Origin: Acinetobacter gyllenbergii CIP 110306 = MTCC 11365
Lineage (GTDB): Bacteria; Pseudomonadota; Gammaproteobacteria; Pseudomonadales; Moraxellaceae
Reading direction: 5' to 3'
NCBI RefSeq assembly: GCF_000413855.1
Contig: NZ_ATGG01000011.1
Coordinates: 1-64,000 of the forward strand
DNA: 64,000 nucleotides
How positions within the stretch are numbered: position 1 is the stretch's first letter; every line of letters starts with the position of its first letter. Positions 17,512 through 26,594 of the stretch are shown here, in pieces. Below the pieces are notes generated by a model that searched no databases, had not been told where the DNA came from, and saw nothing but the letters and a program-made list of their open reading frames with translations. The position numbers and the translations under genes are program-made.

Positions 17512-18231
17512 ATGGCACAGTTTAGTTTAGTGGGTTCACCAGAGCCGTTCTTACATGTTTCGATGCGTCGTGGCGATAAAATCTATTGTGAAAGTAATGC
17601 CATGGTGATGATGGAAGCACCATTGGAATTAAAAGGGCGTTTGCAAGGTGGTTTAATGCAATCTCTATTACGCCGTTTTGCCAATGATGAATCGTTGTTC
17701 CAGCAGCATATCGAAGCGGTACGTGGAGATGGCGATTGTCTATTGTCAGCAGCATTGGATGGCGATATGCAGATTTTGGATGTCGGTGCGACGCAGTATT
17801 TGCTGAGTGACGGGGCTTTTGTGGCAGCCCATGATTCAGTTGAGGTTAAAGCACGTTTAAACAGCAGCCTTGGTGGTGCCTTTTTTGGCAATACCGGCGG
17901 TTTTCTGGTGATGGAAACCAGTGGGCAAGGCCAAGTGGTAGTGTCTGGCTGTGGGACCTTGTTTGAGCTTGAGGTTGAACCAAACAAAGAAGTCATTATT
18001 GATAATGGACATGTGGTCTGTTGGGATTCACGCTTAAATTATAATCTATCTGTATCGACTTCACAGAGTAGTGGTTTTCTTGGCAATTTGGTCAATAGTG
18101 TGACCAGTGGCGAAGGGATGGTATTGCGTTTTTCAGGTCAAGGTAAGGTAGTAATCTGTTCTCGAAACCGCAACAATTTCCTGCAATGGCTAACCTCGAA
18201 GTTAAACTTAAACCGTAATCAATCAAATTAA
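17512..18231 (+). CDS. AIM24 / TIGR00266 family protein
   Basis: About 239 residues from ATG 17512, chosen for the AAAAGGA ribosome site upstream; a frame opening at 17455 overlaps terF and is unlikely. A beta-rich, Gly-rich protein with FLHVSMRRGDKIYCESNAMV at the N-terminus and GGFLVMETSGQGQVVVSGCG in the middle, typical of the AIM24 family. The biochemical role is unknown; bacterial members often sit in TerD operons. There is no signal peptide. Confidence 0.82.
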   Translation: MAQFSLVGSPEPFLHVSMRRGDKIYCESNAMVMMEAPLELKGRLQGGLMQSLLRRFANDESLFQQHIEAVRGDGDCLLSAALDGDMQILDVGATQYLLSDGAFVAAHDSVEVKARLNSSLGGAFFGNTGGFLVMETSGQGQVVVSGCGTLFELEVEPNKEVIIDNGHVVCWDSRLNYNLSVSTSQSSGFLGNLVNSVTSGEGMVLRFSGQGKVVICSRNRNNFLQWLTSKLNLNRNQSN

Positions 18232-18272
18232 AACAATCATTTTTATCGTTCTATCCAGAGGAGTAAAAGTAC

Positions 18273-18854
18273 ATGGGAATTAACTTAGAAAAAGGCCAAA
18301 AAATCAGCTTGCAAAAAGCAGATGGCAGCAGCTTGCAACAAATCTTTTTAGGTGTGGGGTGGGATGTAGCGAAGAGCAAGGGCTTTTTCGGCTTTGGCGG
18401 CGGCGGTGGGGATATCGACCTTGATGCCTCTGTCATTTTATTTGATGATAACAAACAAGTATTAGATGTGGTTTACTTTGGGCAATTACAAAGTAAAGAT
18501 GGCAGTATCCACCATTCTGGCGACAACTTAACTGGCGCTGGCGATGGTGATGATGAAGTCATTCGTGTTAATTTGAACCAGATTCCTGCACAAGTAAAAT
18601 CTTTGGTATTTACTGTGAGTAGTTTCCGTGGACAGACCTTTGAGAAAGTCGAAAATGCATTCTGTCGTTTGGTCGATCAATCCAGCAATCAGGAAATTGC
18701 AAGCTATAAGCTGTCTTCACAAGGCGCCCATACTGGTTTAATTATTGCAAAAATTTATCGCCACAACGATGCATGGAAAATGCATGCGATTGGTGAAAAT
18801 GTGCATGGCCGTACCTTCCAAGATATCGTGCCTTATGCTTTACCACATATCTAA
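18273..18854 (+). CDS. terZ: TerZ-like TerD-fold protein
   Basis: A 193-residue protein. It has the Gly-rich insert (KGFFGFGGGGG near residue 40), the calcium site SGDNLTGAGDGDDE, and the TerZ-type block FTVSSFRGQTFEKVENAFCR. The length equals plasmid TerZ. In plasmid clusters terZ comes first; here it is last. The C-terminus (HGRTFQDIVPYALPHI) also follows TerZ. A TCCAGAGGAG ribosome site precedes the ATG. Confidence 0.86.
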   Translation: MGINLEKGQKISLQKADGSSLQQIFLGVGWDVAKSKGFFGFGGGGGDIDLDASVILFDDNKQVLDVVYFGQLQSKDGSIHHSGDNLTGAGDGDDEVIRVNLNQIPAQVKSLVFTVSSFRGQTFEKVENAFCRLVDQSSNQEIASYKLSSQGAHTGLIIAKIYRHNDAWKMHAIGENVHGRTFQDIVPYALPHI

Positions 18855-18873
18855 TGATTTAGATTAATCATGG

Positions 18874-18910
18874 CATGCCGCAACATCGTTCATGACAATG
18901 TTGCAGCATG
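18874..18910. terminator. Hairpin at the end of the Ter island (convergent with thioesterase)
   Basis: CATGCCGCAACAT and ATGTTGCAGCATG pair over 13 positions with one mismatch and an 11-nt loop. There is no good T-run on either strand. Its place between convergent genes suggests a terminator or RNA-end stabiliser. Confidence 0.5.
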
Positions 18911-18933
18911 TTCTTCATTTCTGCGATCTGAAA

Positions 18934-19368
18934 TTACAATAAATAGTGGTTTAGAGCGTCCCGCATCGCTTCTGGAATAGCGGTACTTTTTCGACTTTCT
19001 CGGTCTACAAAGACATGGACAAAATGCCCTTGAGCAGCGGCTTGCTGCTGACCTTGTTTAAAGATCGCCAGCTCATATCTGAGTGATGAATTCCCAATTT
19101 TGCCAATCGCAACACCAACCTCAACGACTTCTGGAAACGACAGTTCCTGTTGAAAGCTACAAGCTGAATCAACCACTAAGCCAATAATTTCACTGTGATG
19201 AATATCGAAACCTGTTTTCTGAATCAGTAATGAATTGGCTGCGGTATCGAAATAACTATAATACGTCACGTTGTTGACGTGGCCGTAAATATCGTTATCG
19301 GCCCATCGGGTTTGGATTGGAAAAAAGAACTTAAATTGTTCGCGCTGTTTTAAAGTCGGTTTGCTCAT
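18934..19368 (-). CDS. Acyl-CoA thioesterase (4HBT, hot-dog fold)
   Basis: 144 residues. The 4-hydroxybenzoyl-CoA thioesterase signature RWADNDIYGHVNNVTYYSYFD lies at residues 20-40, with the catalytic Asp in DNDIYGHVN. It hydrolyses an acyl-CoA; the substrate is not evident. It overlaps the upstream alcohol dehydrogenase stop by 4 bp (ATGA), so the two are co-translated and may share a pathway. Confidence 0.85.
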   Translation of the reverse strand: MSKPTLKQREQFKFFFPIQTRWADNDIYGHVNNVTYYSYFDTAANSLLIQKTGFDIHHSEIIGLVVDSACSFQQELSFPEVVEVGVAIGKIGNSSLRYELAIFKQGQQQAAAQGHFVHVFVDRESRKSTAIPEAMRDALNHYLL

Positions 19369-20525
19369 GCGTAAATCGCCTGATAGATATCTAATGCGTC
19401 TTGCTCAGTCATTTCTCTTGGGTTGTTTTGCAACAGTCGAGTTTGCAACATAGCATCTTTGGCAAGTTGTGGTAGTTTTGCTTCTGCAATATCGAGCTGG
19501 CTTAACTTCAGGGTTAAGCCACTTTGGTCTAGATGATTCTGCATATGGTCAATAAATAGGTCACATAAACCATCCGTACAGCCTGTACTGCGAGGGTCTA
19601 ATAATTGCATTAATTCTGCATAGTGTTGTTTGGCTTTGGGCGCATTAAATTTTAAAACTTCAACAAGTACCAAAGCATTGGTATGTCCGTGTGAAAGGTG
19701 AAAATGCCCACCCAATGGATATGCAAGGGCATGTACCGCACCAACGGGTGCATTGGCAAAGGCTTGACCCGCTAACATCGAACCCACCAACATGTTTTGG
19801 CGTGCTTCTAAATCAGCACCATTTTTCAAGACTTTGGCTAAATTATGATTGAGTAGTTTCAATGCATTTTTAGCCAACATATCGGCATAAAAGTTCTTTT
19901 TGATATTTGAGGTATAAGCCTCAATGGCATGCACCATGGCATCGATGCCTGTCGCCGCAGTAATATGTGCAGGTAAACCTTGGGTAAAGGTTGCGTCTAA
20001 AATGGCTACATCGGCGTATAGAATTGGAGAAACCACGCCCATTTTAGTGGTTGCACCTGTGGTGACAATGGAAATAGGAGTGACCTCTGAACCTGTGCCT
20101 GCTGTGGTTGGGATAAGAATCAGTGGTAAACGTGGAGTTTTGGCTTGGTTAACACCATAGATTTCACTCAGATTCTGTTGCTGTTTCGGGTGAGCGAGCA
20201 AGGCAATGATTTTTGCCACATCCATGGAACTACCACCACCAAAACCGATGATCACATCAATTTGCTCTTGTTTCGCAAAATCAACAGCTTCTAATACAAT
20301 ATGCTCTGGTGGATCTGCTTGAATATCGGAATAAATAATATACTCGAGACCAATCTGAGTCAGAATTTCTAAAATGGGCTGATGCAATTGATGCTGTATC
20401 ATCCCAGCATCGGTGACAATCAATGCTTTATGGTAATTTTGTTGTGTTAAAACATTTTTAAGTTCTTGTATTGAACCGAGCCCCGCAATGATGTTGGGAA
20501 CAGTTTGAAATTGAAACGAGTTCAT
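19365..20525 (-). CDS. Iron-containing alcohol dehydrogenase
   Basis: About 386 residues from ATG 20525, chosen for AAGGA at 20533-20537; a frame start at 20546 is less likely. Fe-ADH family: GGGSSMDVAK binds the NAD(P) cofactor, and TGIDAMVHAIEAY and HALAYPLGGHFHLSHGHTNA supply the Asp/His iron ligands. It oxidises a primary or secondary alcohol. Pairing with a thioesterase hints at acyl or hydroxy-acid metabolism, but nothing fixes the substrate. Confidence 0.87.
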   Translation of the reverse strand: MNSFQFQTVPNIIAGLGSIQELKNVLTQQNYHKALIVTDAGMIQHQLHQPILEILTQIGLEYIIYSDIQADPPEHIVLEAVDFAKQEQIDVIIGFGGGSSMDVAKIIALLAHPKQQQNLSEIYGVNQAKTPRLPLILIPTTAGTGSEVTPISIVTTGATTKMGVVSPILYADVAILDATFTQGLPAHITAATGIDAMVHAIEAYTSNIKKNFYADMLAKNALKLLNHNLAKVLKNGADLEARQNMLVGSMLAGQAFANAPVGAVHALAYPLGGHFHLSHGHTNALVLVEVLKFNAPKAKQHYAELMQLLDPRSTGCTDGLCDLFIDHMQNHLDQSGLTLKLSQLDIAEAKLPQLAKDAMLQTRLLQNNPREMTEQDALDIYQAIYA

Positions 20526-21078
20526 ACATACATCCTTATTTTTCATAATAAATACAACATTTTTATATCAAGTGATTAGAGGTCTCACTGTGTAAATAAA
20601 TTAACACAAGACACACTTAAAAAGTGTAGCTTTGACGTGTTGAGTCGTCAGAAGTTTGAGCTATAGCACATATCGCTAAGAGCGAGAAATCTTAGAAAAT
20701 GAGATTTCAGATTTTTGAGGAGAAATCTTTAGCGTTTGAAGACAAGGCGGGTGTCGAAGGCATTCATCTTGAGGCTGAGTTTATTTTGCCTGATGACAAA
20801 AGTGCGAATTCTTTTATTTCCTGAGTGTTTAGAGGAACCGATCTGTAATGAAACTAATCCTGAACAACTTCCTTCGAGTGAGGGCTCTTGTCGGGTCTAT
20901 TTACTTTACTTGTGAACTAAAAAATATTCCAGGTGGTCACATCCTTAATGCTCAATAATAGAGGTTATGATTTTATAGAATAATTATAAGTTTTTGTTTT
21001 TAATATTTAATTTGAAATAATTGTGAACAAATAATAAAATATACACTTGTCTTTATTTTTTTTGTGTTGAGTATTTTG
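20526..21078. other. Intergenic region with a possible decayed ORF
   Basis: About 550 bases with no convincing gene. It holds the 42-codon frame described at 20699. The rest is AT-rich. Near 20636-20650 is GTGTTGAGTCGTCAG, with no clear function. No terminator for either flank was identified. Confidence 0.6.
20699..20848 (+). pseudogene. Possible gene remnant: 41-residue frame with in-frame TGA
   Basis: From ATG 20699 the frame reads 41 residues including AFEDKAGVEGIHLEAEFILP and FIS, then TGA at 20822-20824, then VFRGTDL and TAA at 20846-20848. Higher GC and balanced codon use set it apart from the surrounding AT-rich DNA, and the frame looks protein-like on both sides of the stop. I do not recognise the protein. 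It may be a remnant of a gene or of a repeated element. Confidence 0.3.
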
Positions 21079-21540
21079 GTGAAAAAAATAGTAATTCTTC
21101 TTATAAGTACCGTTGTTTGTGGTTCAGTGTATAGTGCTGATGATATCTTCAAAAGAAATTCATCGCTTTTAATTTTAAATAATAAAGAGCCACACCATGA
21201 GATTGAAAGTAGTGAACAGTTTGATTTTTTTGAATCAATGAAACAACAAGAACAAGATATTATCAATCAACGTAATTATGATTTAGAGCAAGCGCATCAA
21301 ACACAACAGCATACATCTAATATGAGTCCTCATGATAAGTCTCAATATTATCTAGAACATAGACATTTCGACGCTTTAAATGCTCTAGGACATGAGCAAC
21401 AGTTCAACTCAATGTTGAAGGCGAAAAACAAAGGTTTAATTTCCGAAAAAGACTATCAGCAGAAAATTGTGAAGCAAAATCCGTTACCTTCAGCACATGG
21501 AACTAATCAACTTAGATTTTCAATCCCAATAGGGGAATAA
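21079..21540 (+). CDS. Secreted hypothetical protein
   Basis: About 153 residues from GTG 21079; the frame opens at 21064. A signal peptide is visible (VKKIVILLISTVVCGSVYSA), so the product should be periplasmic. The mature part is charged, Gln- and His-rich, and probably helical (ESMKQQEQDIINQRNYDLEQ), with no cysteines in the mature region and no domain I recognise. A terminator follows directly. Confidence 0.6.
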   Translation: MKKIVILLISTVVCGSVYSADDIFKRNSSLLILNNKEPHHEIESSEQFDFFESMKQQEQDIINQRNYDLEQAHQTQQHTSNMSPHDKSQYYLEHRHFDALNALGHEQQFNSMLKAKNKGLISEKDYQQKIVKQNPLPSAHGTNQLRFSIPIGE

Positions 21541-21556
21541 GAAAGTTAAGCACCAG

Positions 21557-21582
21557 AGCTCATCGACAGATGGGCTTTTTTG
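21557..21582 (+). terminator. Intrinsic terminator after the 21079 gene
   Basis: AGCTCATC pairs with GATGGGCT (one G-T wobble) around GACA, followed by TTTTT. Confidence 0.75.
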
Positions 21583-21605
21583 CTGTCAGTAAACTCGATT
21601 TATAC

Positions 21606-22361
21606 TTAGGTCAGATTTAATCCACCATCGGAAATTAGAATTTCCCCAGTCAGATAGTCTGAAGTTACTAACATTGCAACTAAATGAGCAATATCCTCTG
21701 GTTTTGCTGCTTTACGCATAGGTGAGCGCTCATTCCAAAGTTCATGGGCAGAAGTCCAATTTTTTGTCAAAGGCGTGTCTACTAAACCTGGGGCAATTGC
21801 ATTTACGCGTATATCTGGAGCAAGTGATAATGCAAGTAAGCGCGTCATATGGTTTAGTGCGGCTTTGGGTGTTGCATAGGGGATAGAAGCACCCTTTGGG
21901 CGGATACCAGCGTGTGAGCTGATATTAATGATACAAGCAGATCGACCATTTTGCGCTGATTTTCTCAGCGTAACTTCTGCTTCAGCTATGAGTCTAAATG
22001 GTGCGATGACATTGACTTCATGTAGTTGATTCCAAATCTCTGGCGATGCGGCCATTAGATTTTCATGTGGAATAATACAACTGATACCTGCATTGTTAAT
22101 CAGAACATCTAATTGGCCTTTCCAAGATACAGCCTCATGGATAAGTCTTATTCTATCCTCATCATTTGATAAATCTGCTTGGATGTAAATTGCATTTCCT
22201 AATTCAGCAGCCATGGCTAGTCCAGTTTCGATGGAATTGCGTGAATGAATAACTAATGCATAGCCATCCTTAGAAAGTCTGCGGGCTACCGCTGCACCAA
22301 TGCCAGATGTGGCACCCGTAACAAGTGCAACAGGTAAGGCGCTTTTTAAAGATTGATTCAA
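21606..22361 (-). CDS. SDR-family NAD(P)-dependent oxidoreductase
   Basis: 251 residues, classical short-chain dehydrogenase/reductase. TGATSGIGAAVA is the cofactor-binding Gly motif, NNAG follows, the catalytic Ser is in NISSHAG, and the YxxxK pair is in PYATPKAAL. The C-terminus DYLTGEILISDGG is typical. The substrate is unknown. It stands alone, and a strong dyad 43 bp upstream (22404-22427) suggests regulation by a repressor encoded elsewhere. Confidence 0.88.
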   Translation of the reverse strand: MNQSLKSALPVALVTGATSGIGAAVARRLSKDGYALVIHSRNSIETGLAMAAELGNAIYIQADLSNDEDRIRLIHEAVSWKGQLDVLINNAGISCIIPHENLMAASPEIWNQLHEVNVIAPFRLIAEAEVTLRKSAQNGRSACIINISSHAGIRPKGASIPYATPKAALNHMTRLLALSLAPDIRVNAIAPGLVDTPLTKNWTSAHELWNERSPMRKAAKPEDIAHLVAMLVTSDYLTGEILISDGGLNLT

Positions 22362-22403
22362 AAATTACGTCCCATTAAATTGATTACTATTTATTTGATC
22401 TTC

Positions 22404-22427
22404 AATATATACGATATCATATATATT
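22404..22427. promoter_or_regulatory. 24-bp inverted repeat upstream of the SDR gene
   Basis: AATATATAC-GATATC-ATATATATT is a dyad with one mismatched pair across 24 bp, 43 bp from the SDR start codon. The size and position fit a repressor operator (TetR- or HxlR-type sites look like this), but no regulator gene is adjacent. Confidence 0.5.
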
Positions 22428-22570
22428 CTGTGCACTGATTGATAATTAATGATCTGCTGAAAGGTATATTTTGTGAAATAGATTAGGTTTATTTATTATT
22501 ATAACGGCTTTGGCCTTTATTTTTTGTAGATGAATTAAGTTAAAGCTGATTAGAGCGCTTCTATGATGTC

Positions 22571-22593
22571 AAAAGAAAAGCCCCGAAGGGCTT
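22571..22593 (-). terminator. Intrinsic terminator with UUCG loop
   Basis: On the minus strand AAGCCC-TTCG-GGGCTT forms a C(UUCG)G tetraloop hairpin followed by TTCTTTT, 5 bp after the 22598 gene. Confidence 0.85.
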
Positions 22594-22597
22594 AACA

Positions 22598-22840
22598 TTA
22601 TTTTGGTAATTTTTCAGTGTGGCTCATACAACTACTCATAGCCACAATAACAAAATTATAATATTGATATTGACCGCTACCTGTACCGTTTGAATTTAAA
22701 ATTTCACGTTTCCAATAGCATGTTTTTGTCACACCTTGTACAGATTCATTAATATAGGTCCACCAACCATACATTGCAGCATTAGCTGAATTGAGTGTTG
22801 TTAATAAAATTAAACCAAGCAACAAACTTTTAATTTTCAT
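22598..22840 (-). CDS. Small secreted hypothetical protein
   Basis: 80 residues from ATG 22840, which has AAGGT upstream; the frame opens at 22900. The first 21 residues (MKIKSLLLGLILLTTLNSANA) form a signal peptide with an ANA cleavage site. The mature part is about 60 residues, aromatic-rich (YGWWTYI, QYQYYNF), with two cysteines (KTCYW, SSCMS) that could form a disulphide. No family was recognised. A UUCG terminator follows, so it is a monocistronic gene. Confidence 0.65.
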   Translation of the reverse strand: MKIKSLLLGLILLTTLNSANAAMYGWWTYINESVQGVTKTCYWKREILNSNGTGSGQYQYYNFVIVAMSSCMSHTEKLPK

Positions 22841-23790
22841 GAAATTTACCTTTTTTATTAATTGAGTTGAGAGAGTAGTGTGAATCTTAAAAATTCTCAA
22901 TAGACTAATTTAGTTGGTTTTTATTGTGCGTTGTTTCAAGTTTTGCAAAGAAAGTTTGATGAACTTTGACTAATTGTTTAGTACGATTTATGAGAGAAAA
23001 ATTTCATTGTAAATAGGTTTAGTTTTATTTAATTTTTAAAATAATATAGATAAATATAATTTGTAAATTTGTGTAAATTTGTGTAAATTTTAATAGGCTG
23101 ATTCAGTTTTGTTTTTAATAGCTCATTTAAAATAGAATGCTAAATTATTATAAAATTAAGTATCTTTTATAAAAATAATATTTTATGAGTCTAATTGTTG
23201 GCGTGGATTTTAACTTGCTTAAGAATTTAGTAATAAAGATCAATTAGAAAGTTGCAGTTGAACTTGTCAGAAATCAAGCCATATTTTTACAAAAAATAAT
23301 ATCAGCTCATAAGAGCAAAAATTAGTAACTAATTTATATTAGCAGTCTTAGAGTTTTTCATTGAAAGTAGGACTTAATCGCAAAAGAACCAATTAATGAA
23401 GAAAATCAAAAAAGCAAGCTAAGACTATTGCAAATAGTTGGTCTATGTATGTTGTAGCCGTTTCTCATACACGAATGATTTGAATGCGGTAAAGACGATT
23501 GATTTTGCTCTGTCTTTTATTGCTTCAAGCAAATGTTTGTCCAGGTAATTACATTATTCTTTATCAATATTCTATGCAAGACCAGTATCTTGATTAACAC
23601 AGCGTTGGGTTTAATTGTAAGGACGATGACAACTGTGTGTGGTTGCTACTTCAGTATTTTGTATTTCACAAAAATCTCATGTTAAAAATAAAAGAGTAGT
23701 TAATGCACTACCGAATAGCCTGTAAGGGCAATTGTTTAAATAATTTAATTTTTAGAAGCAACGATTACATCATTATAAAGGAGTTTGCTC
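22841..23790. other. 950-bp AT-rich spacer without a recognisable gene
   Basis: No reading frame of gene quality on either strand. It contains a short direct repeat at 23061-23090 (unit GTGTAAATTT, about three copies). The promoter for the 23791 gene should lie at its right end, but I could not fix one. The length and low GC are unusual for this window. Confidence 0.6.
23061..23090 (+). repeat. 10-bp tandem direct repeat
   Basis: TTGTAAATTT followed by two copies of GTGTAAATTT, in an AT-rich non-coding stretch. It may be an iteron-like protein-binding site or a chance repeat. Confidence 0.6.
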
Positions 23791-24489
23791 GTGGTAAATA
23801 ACGCAGTAGAAATGCGATCTAGACTTTTAACAAATACACATATTCCTGAAGGCCATATTGCATTGGTACGGATTCAAGATGAGCTCAATTATGATCAGGT
23901 GATGACGAATCTTGAGCAGGTTAATGTACTCCCTGGATTTACAGTGATTGGGGTTACCAGTATTCCTAATCCTGATATACCAGACTGGAAACTGACTAAC
24001 TGTGTATATGAGAATGGAGTATTGAGTTGGACAGAAGGGCAGCTTGATTTGGGATCGGACAACTCTCCTGACCTGTCATATGGTTATCATGCTGGCATTC
24101 AGGCAAATATTGGAGATAAGCTTGAAATGATTGTTCCCAATGTTACGGCGTTAGCATCTGGGGTTTTAAGTGGTGCACGACTAGCAGATGTGAATGGTGT
24201 TGCTGCAGGTCAATCCAATATTGGATTTAATTCAGGAAATTCGGAGCAGGGATTAACTCTGCTTGGCACTTCCTACCAGACAAAGGACTTGCCTGTAAAA
24301 TATGTAATGGCTTATCTATCAGCAACTGCTGTGGAGCATGTTATAACTTCGATTGATGGAGCGATAGAGTTTTTTCGTGAAACACAAACGATCACTGCAT
24401 TTGAACAAACAGCGTATTTTAACGTAATTGCTACGGTCAAAGACGATAATCAAATGTTTAGCACAACTGTTTCAGTTAATTTAAATTAG
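23791..24489 (+). CDS. Hypothetical protein, probably beta-rich
   Basis: About 232 residues from GTG 23791, chosen because AAAGGAG ends 7 bp upstream; a TTG at 23785 is in frame. No signal peptide, cysteine cluster or membrane segment. The sequence is rich in Gly, Asn, Thr and Val and probably beta-structured, e.g. GHIALVRIQDELNYDQV, LPGFTVIGVTS, GVLSGARLADVNGVAAGQSN, and an ending SVNLN. I do not recognise the family. It is flanked by long non-coding DNA on both sides, suggesting a single acquired gene. Confidence 0.65.
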   Translation: MVNNAVEMRSRLLTNTHIPEGHIALVRIQDELNYDQVMTNLEQVNVLPGFTVIGVTSIPNPDIPDWKLTNCVYENGVLSWTEGQLDLGSDNSPDLSYGYHAGIQANIGDKLEMIVPNVTALASGVLSGARLADVNGVAAGQSNIGFNSGNSEQGLTLLGTSYQTKDLPVKYVMAYLSATAVEHVITSIDGAIEFFRETQTITAFEQTAYFNVIATVKDDNQMFSTTVSVNLN

Positions 24490-24490
24490 C

Positions 24491-24507
24491 CCCATATTGG
24501 GTTTTTT
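24491..24507 (+). terminator. Weak intrinsic terminator after the 23791 gene
   Basis: CCCA-TAT-TGGG followed by TTTTTT, just after the stop codon. Confidence 0.55.
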
Positions 24508-25036
24508 GCAGAGGAAATCATACCAGCTTGCCCATTCTACTTCGGTTGTTAAAAAAGAAGAAAATAGAATGGGTTAGTGCTCGTCGTCAGCCGTCTTCGG
24601 GTGGTTTCTTTCTAGAGCTGACTGTAAGATGTTATTTTTATTGGTTTTAACTAAGCTTTGATTGTAGCGCTTTGTTTTAAAAACCCATAACCACAATGAA
24701 ACTTTCCTTAGCAATTTCAATTATGAGCGGCTTTTATATTTGTTTTATGCAATCAATCTTTAAAAATTAAGTTTCTTTATCTGCTTGCTTGCTCCGTGTA
24801 GCAGCTTTATAGGAGATAGATATTCTTAATTTCAAAAAAGTACATATTCATACAGAATATTCAATAGAGACAAACACTATTTCCTTTCAAATCAATGCAA
24901 TTTTTGACAAAATAGTGGATGTCAGAATGGTCAATTGAGGCATAATGACAGTGAATCGTTTTGCGTTTATTTTGCAGGAATTTTGCATGAAATATTTTAA
25001 TTTTCTTATAAGACAGAATGTTGGAATGTTTTTCTG
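24508..25036. other. Intergenic region, nothing recognised
   Basis: About 530 bases. The only long frame (minus strand, 24861-25106) overlaps the start of the next gene and has no coding character. The phosphatase promoter should lie in 24930-25020. Confidence 0.5.
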
Positions 25037-25546
25037 ATGGCAACACAATATAAGGTGTTATGTGTCTGTTTAGGAAATATTTGTCGCTCGCCAACTGCTG
25101 AGGCAATTCTTAGACATTATTGTGATGCGCACGGCTTAAATGTGATGGTCGATTCTGCGGGAACCAGTAATTATCATCCGAATAAAGCACCAGATGCACG
25201 TAGTCAAAAACATGCAGTAAAACGTGGTTATGATTTATCTGCGCTACGTGCCAGACAGATTGTTTTAGCAGACTTTGTTGAATTCGATTTGATTTTAGCA
25301 ATGGACCATGAAAATTTCGATGATATTCAAACACTCATGTCACAGGCTGTACAACAGTTCGGTACACATCAGATTCGAGCCAAGTTAGCTTTGATGAGTG
25401 AGCATGATCCGCAGTTTAATCAACAAGCGGTGCCTGATCCTTATTATGGTGGTGCAGATGGATTTGATCGCGTACTCGATCAGTGTGAATCTAGCAGCCA
25501 AGCATGGGTCAATATTTTTAAAAAGCAAATGAAAGCAGGGCAATAG
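25037..25546 (+). CDS. Low-molecular-weight protein-tyrosine phosphatase
   Basis: 169 residues. The P-loop CLGNICRSPTAE at residues 10-21 supplies the nucleophilic Cys and the Arg (CX5R), and VPDPYYGGADGF carries the general-acid Asp. It dephosphorylates phosphotyrosine in the cytoplasm. It lacks a linked tyrosine-kinase/Wzc gene here and is not part of a capsule locus. It is followed 13 bp later by murB, so it is probably co-transcribed with it. Confidence 0.92.
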   Translation: MATQYKVLCVCLGNICRSPTAEAILRHYCDAHGLNVMVDSAGTSNYHPNKAPDARSQKHAVKRGYDLSALRARQIVLADFVEFDLILAMDHENFDDIQTLMSQAVQQFGTHQIRAKLALMSEHDPQFNQQAVPDPYYGGADGFDRVLDQCESSSQAWVNIFKKQMKAGQ

Positions 25547-25559
25547 GATTTAATTTAAT

Positions 25560-26594
25560 ATGCAGCTACACGCGCAGGTTCAGCTTAAAAACTTAAATAC
25601 ATTAAATTTGAATGCAATTGCTTCACATTATGTGCAAATCAATCATCCTGATGAGGTCATTACTGCATTAGCATTTGCGGAACAGCAGCATTTAAACATT
25701 TTGGTGCTCTCGGGTGGTAGTAATGTGTTATTGCCACAGCAAATACAAGCCTTGGTAATGCATTTAAATATTCAGGGTATAGAAGTACTTTCTGAAGATG
25801 AAAATACCATTACCGTTAAAGTAGGTGCTGGCCAAGTCTGGCATGACTTTGTGTTGTATAGCACCCAGCAGCAGTGGTTTGGACTGCAAAATCTTGCTTT
25901 GATTCCTGGGTTAGTCGGTGCTTCTCCTGTACAGAATATTGGTGCTTATGGCGTTGAAGCAGGTGAGTTTATCGAATCTGTGCAAGTCTATGATCGTGAA
26001 TTGAAACATTTTACTTCGATTGCAGCAGAAGATTGTCATTTTGCTTATCGTCATAGTATTTTTAAAGATCAGCCCAATCGTTACATTATTGTCAGTGTGA
26101 CATTTAAGTTGTTGAAAACAGCTGAACTGAAATTGAGTTATGGTGATCTTAAGCAAGCTGTTGGTGATGAACTGACTGCAGAGAATTTACAAAATCAGGT
26201 GATTCACATTCGTCAGAGTAAACTACCCAATCCGAAAGAATTCCCAAATGTTGGCAGTTTCTTTAAGAATCCGATTTTGTCACAAGCTGAATTTGACAAA
26301 ATTACTCAACAATTTCCAAACATACCGCATTATCCGCAAGCAAACAGCAATGTTAAAGTGGCAGCAGGTTGGTTGATTGACCAAGCAGGTTGGAAAGGTA
26401 AGCAACTCGGCTCTGTCGGCATGTTTCATAAACAGGCTTTGGTATTGGTGAATTATGCAGAGGCGACACTAGCGGATGTACAAAATACCTATCAAACTGT
26501 ACAAAGTGATGTAAAACAAAAGTTTAGTATTCAGTTAGAACCTGAACCTGTGTTATATAGTGAACAAGGGTTAATTCAAGCTCATCTTGGATGA
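25560..26594 (+). CDS. murB: UDP-N-acetylmuramate dehydrogenase
   Basis: 344 residues, type I Mur[11 protein letters not shown] is the FAD-binding segment, and [20 protein letters not shown] and [12 protein letters not shown] (catalytic Ser/Glu region) are diagnostic. It reduces enolpyruvyl-UDP-GlcNAc with NADPH to make UDP-MurNAc for peptidoglycan. Its stop overlaps the next start (ATGA), so it is coupled to the YdcF-like gene, another envelope function. Confidence 0.95.
   Translation: MQLHAQVQLKNLNTLNLNAIASHYVQINHPDEVITALAFAEQQHLNILVLSGGSNVLLPQQIQALVMHLNIQGIEVLSEDENTITVKVGAGQVWHDFVLYSTQQQWFGLQNLALIPGLVGASPVQNIGAYGVEAGEFIESVQVYDRELKHFTSIAAEDCHFAYRHSIFKDQPNRYIIVSVTFKLLKTAELKLSYGDLKQAVGDELTAENLQNQVIHIRQSKLPNPKEFPNVGSFFKNPILSQAEFDKITQQFPNIPHYPQANSNVKVAAGWLIDQAGWKGKQLGSVGMFHKQALVLVNYAEATLADVQNTYQTVQSDVKQKFSIQLEPEPVLYSEQGLIQAHLG

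Noticed and set aside
921..18854. Prophage or integrative element carrying the Ter genes
   Set aside because: No integrase, transposase, direct-repeat ends or tRNA attachment site was found at either edge.
24861..25106. Minus-strand frame over the phosphatase start
   Set aside because: It overlaps a certain gene and has an odd composition with no ribosome site.
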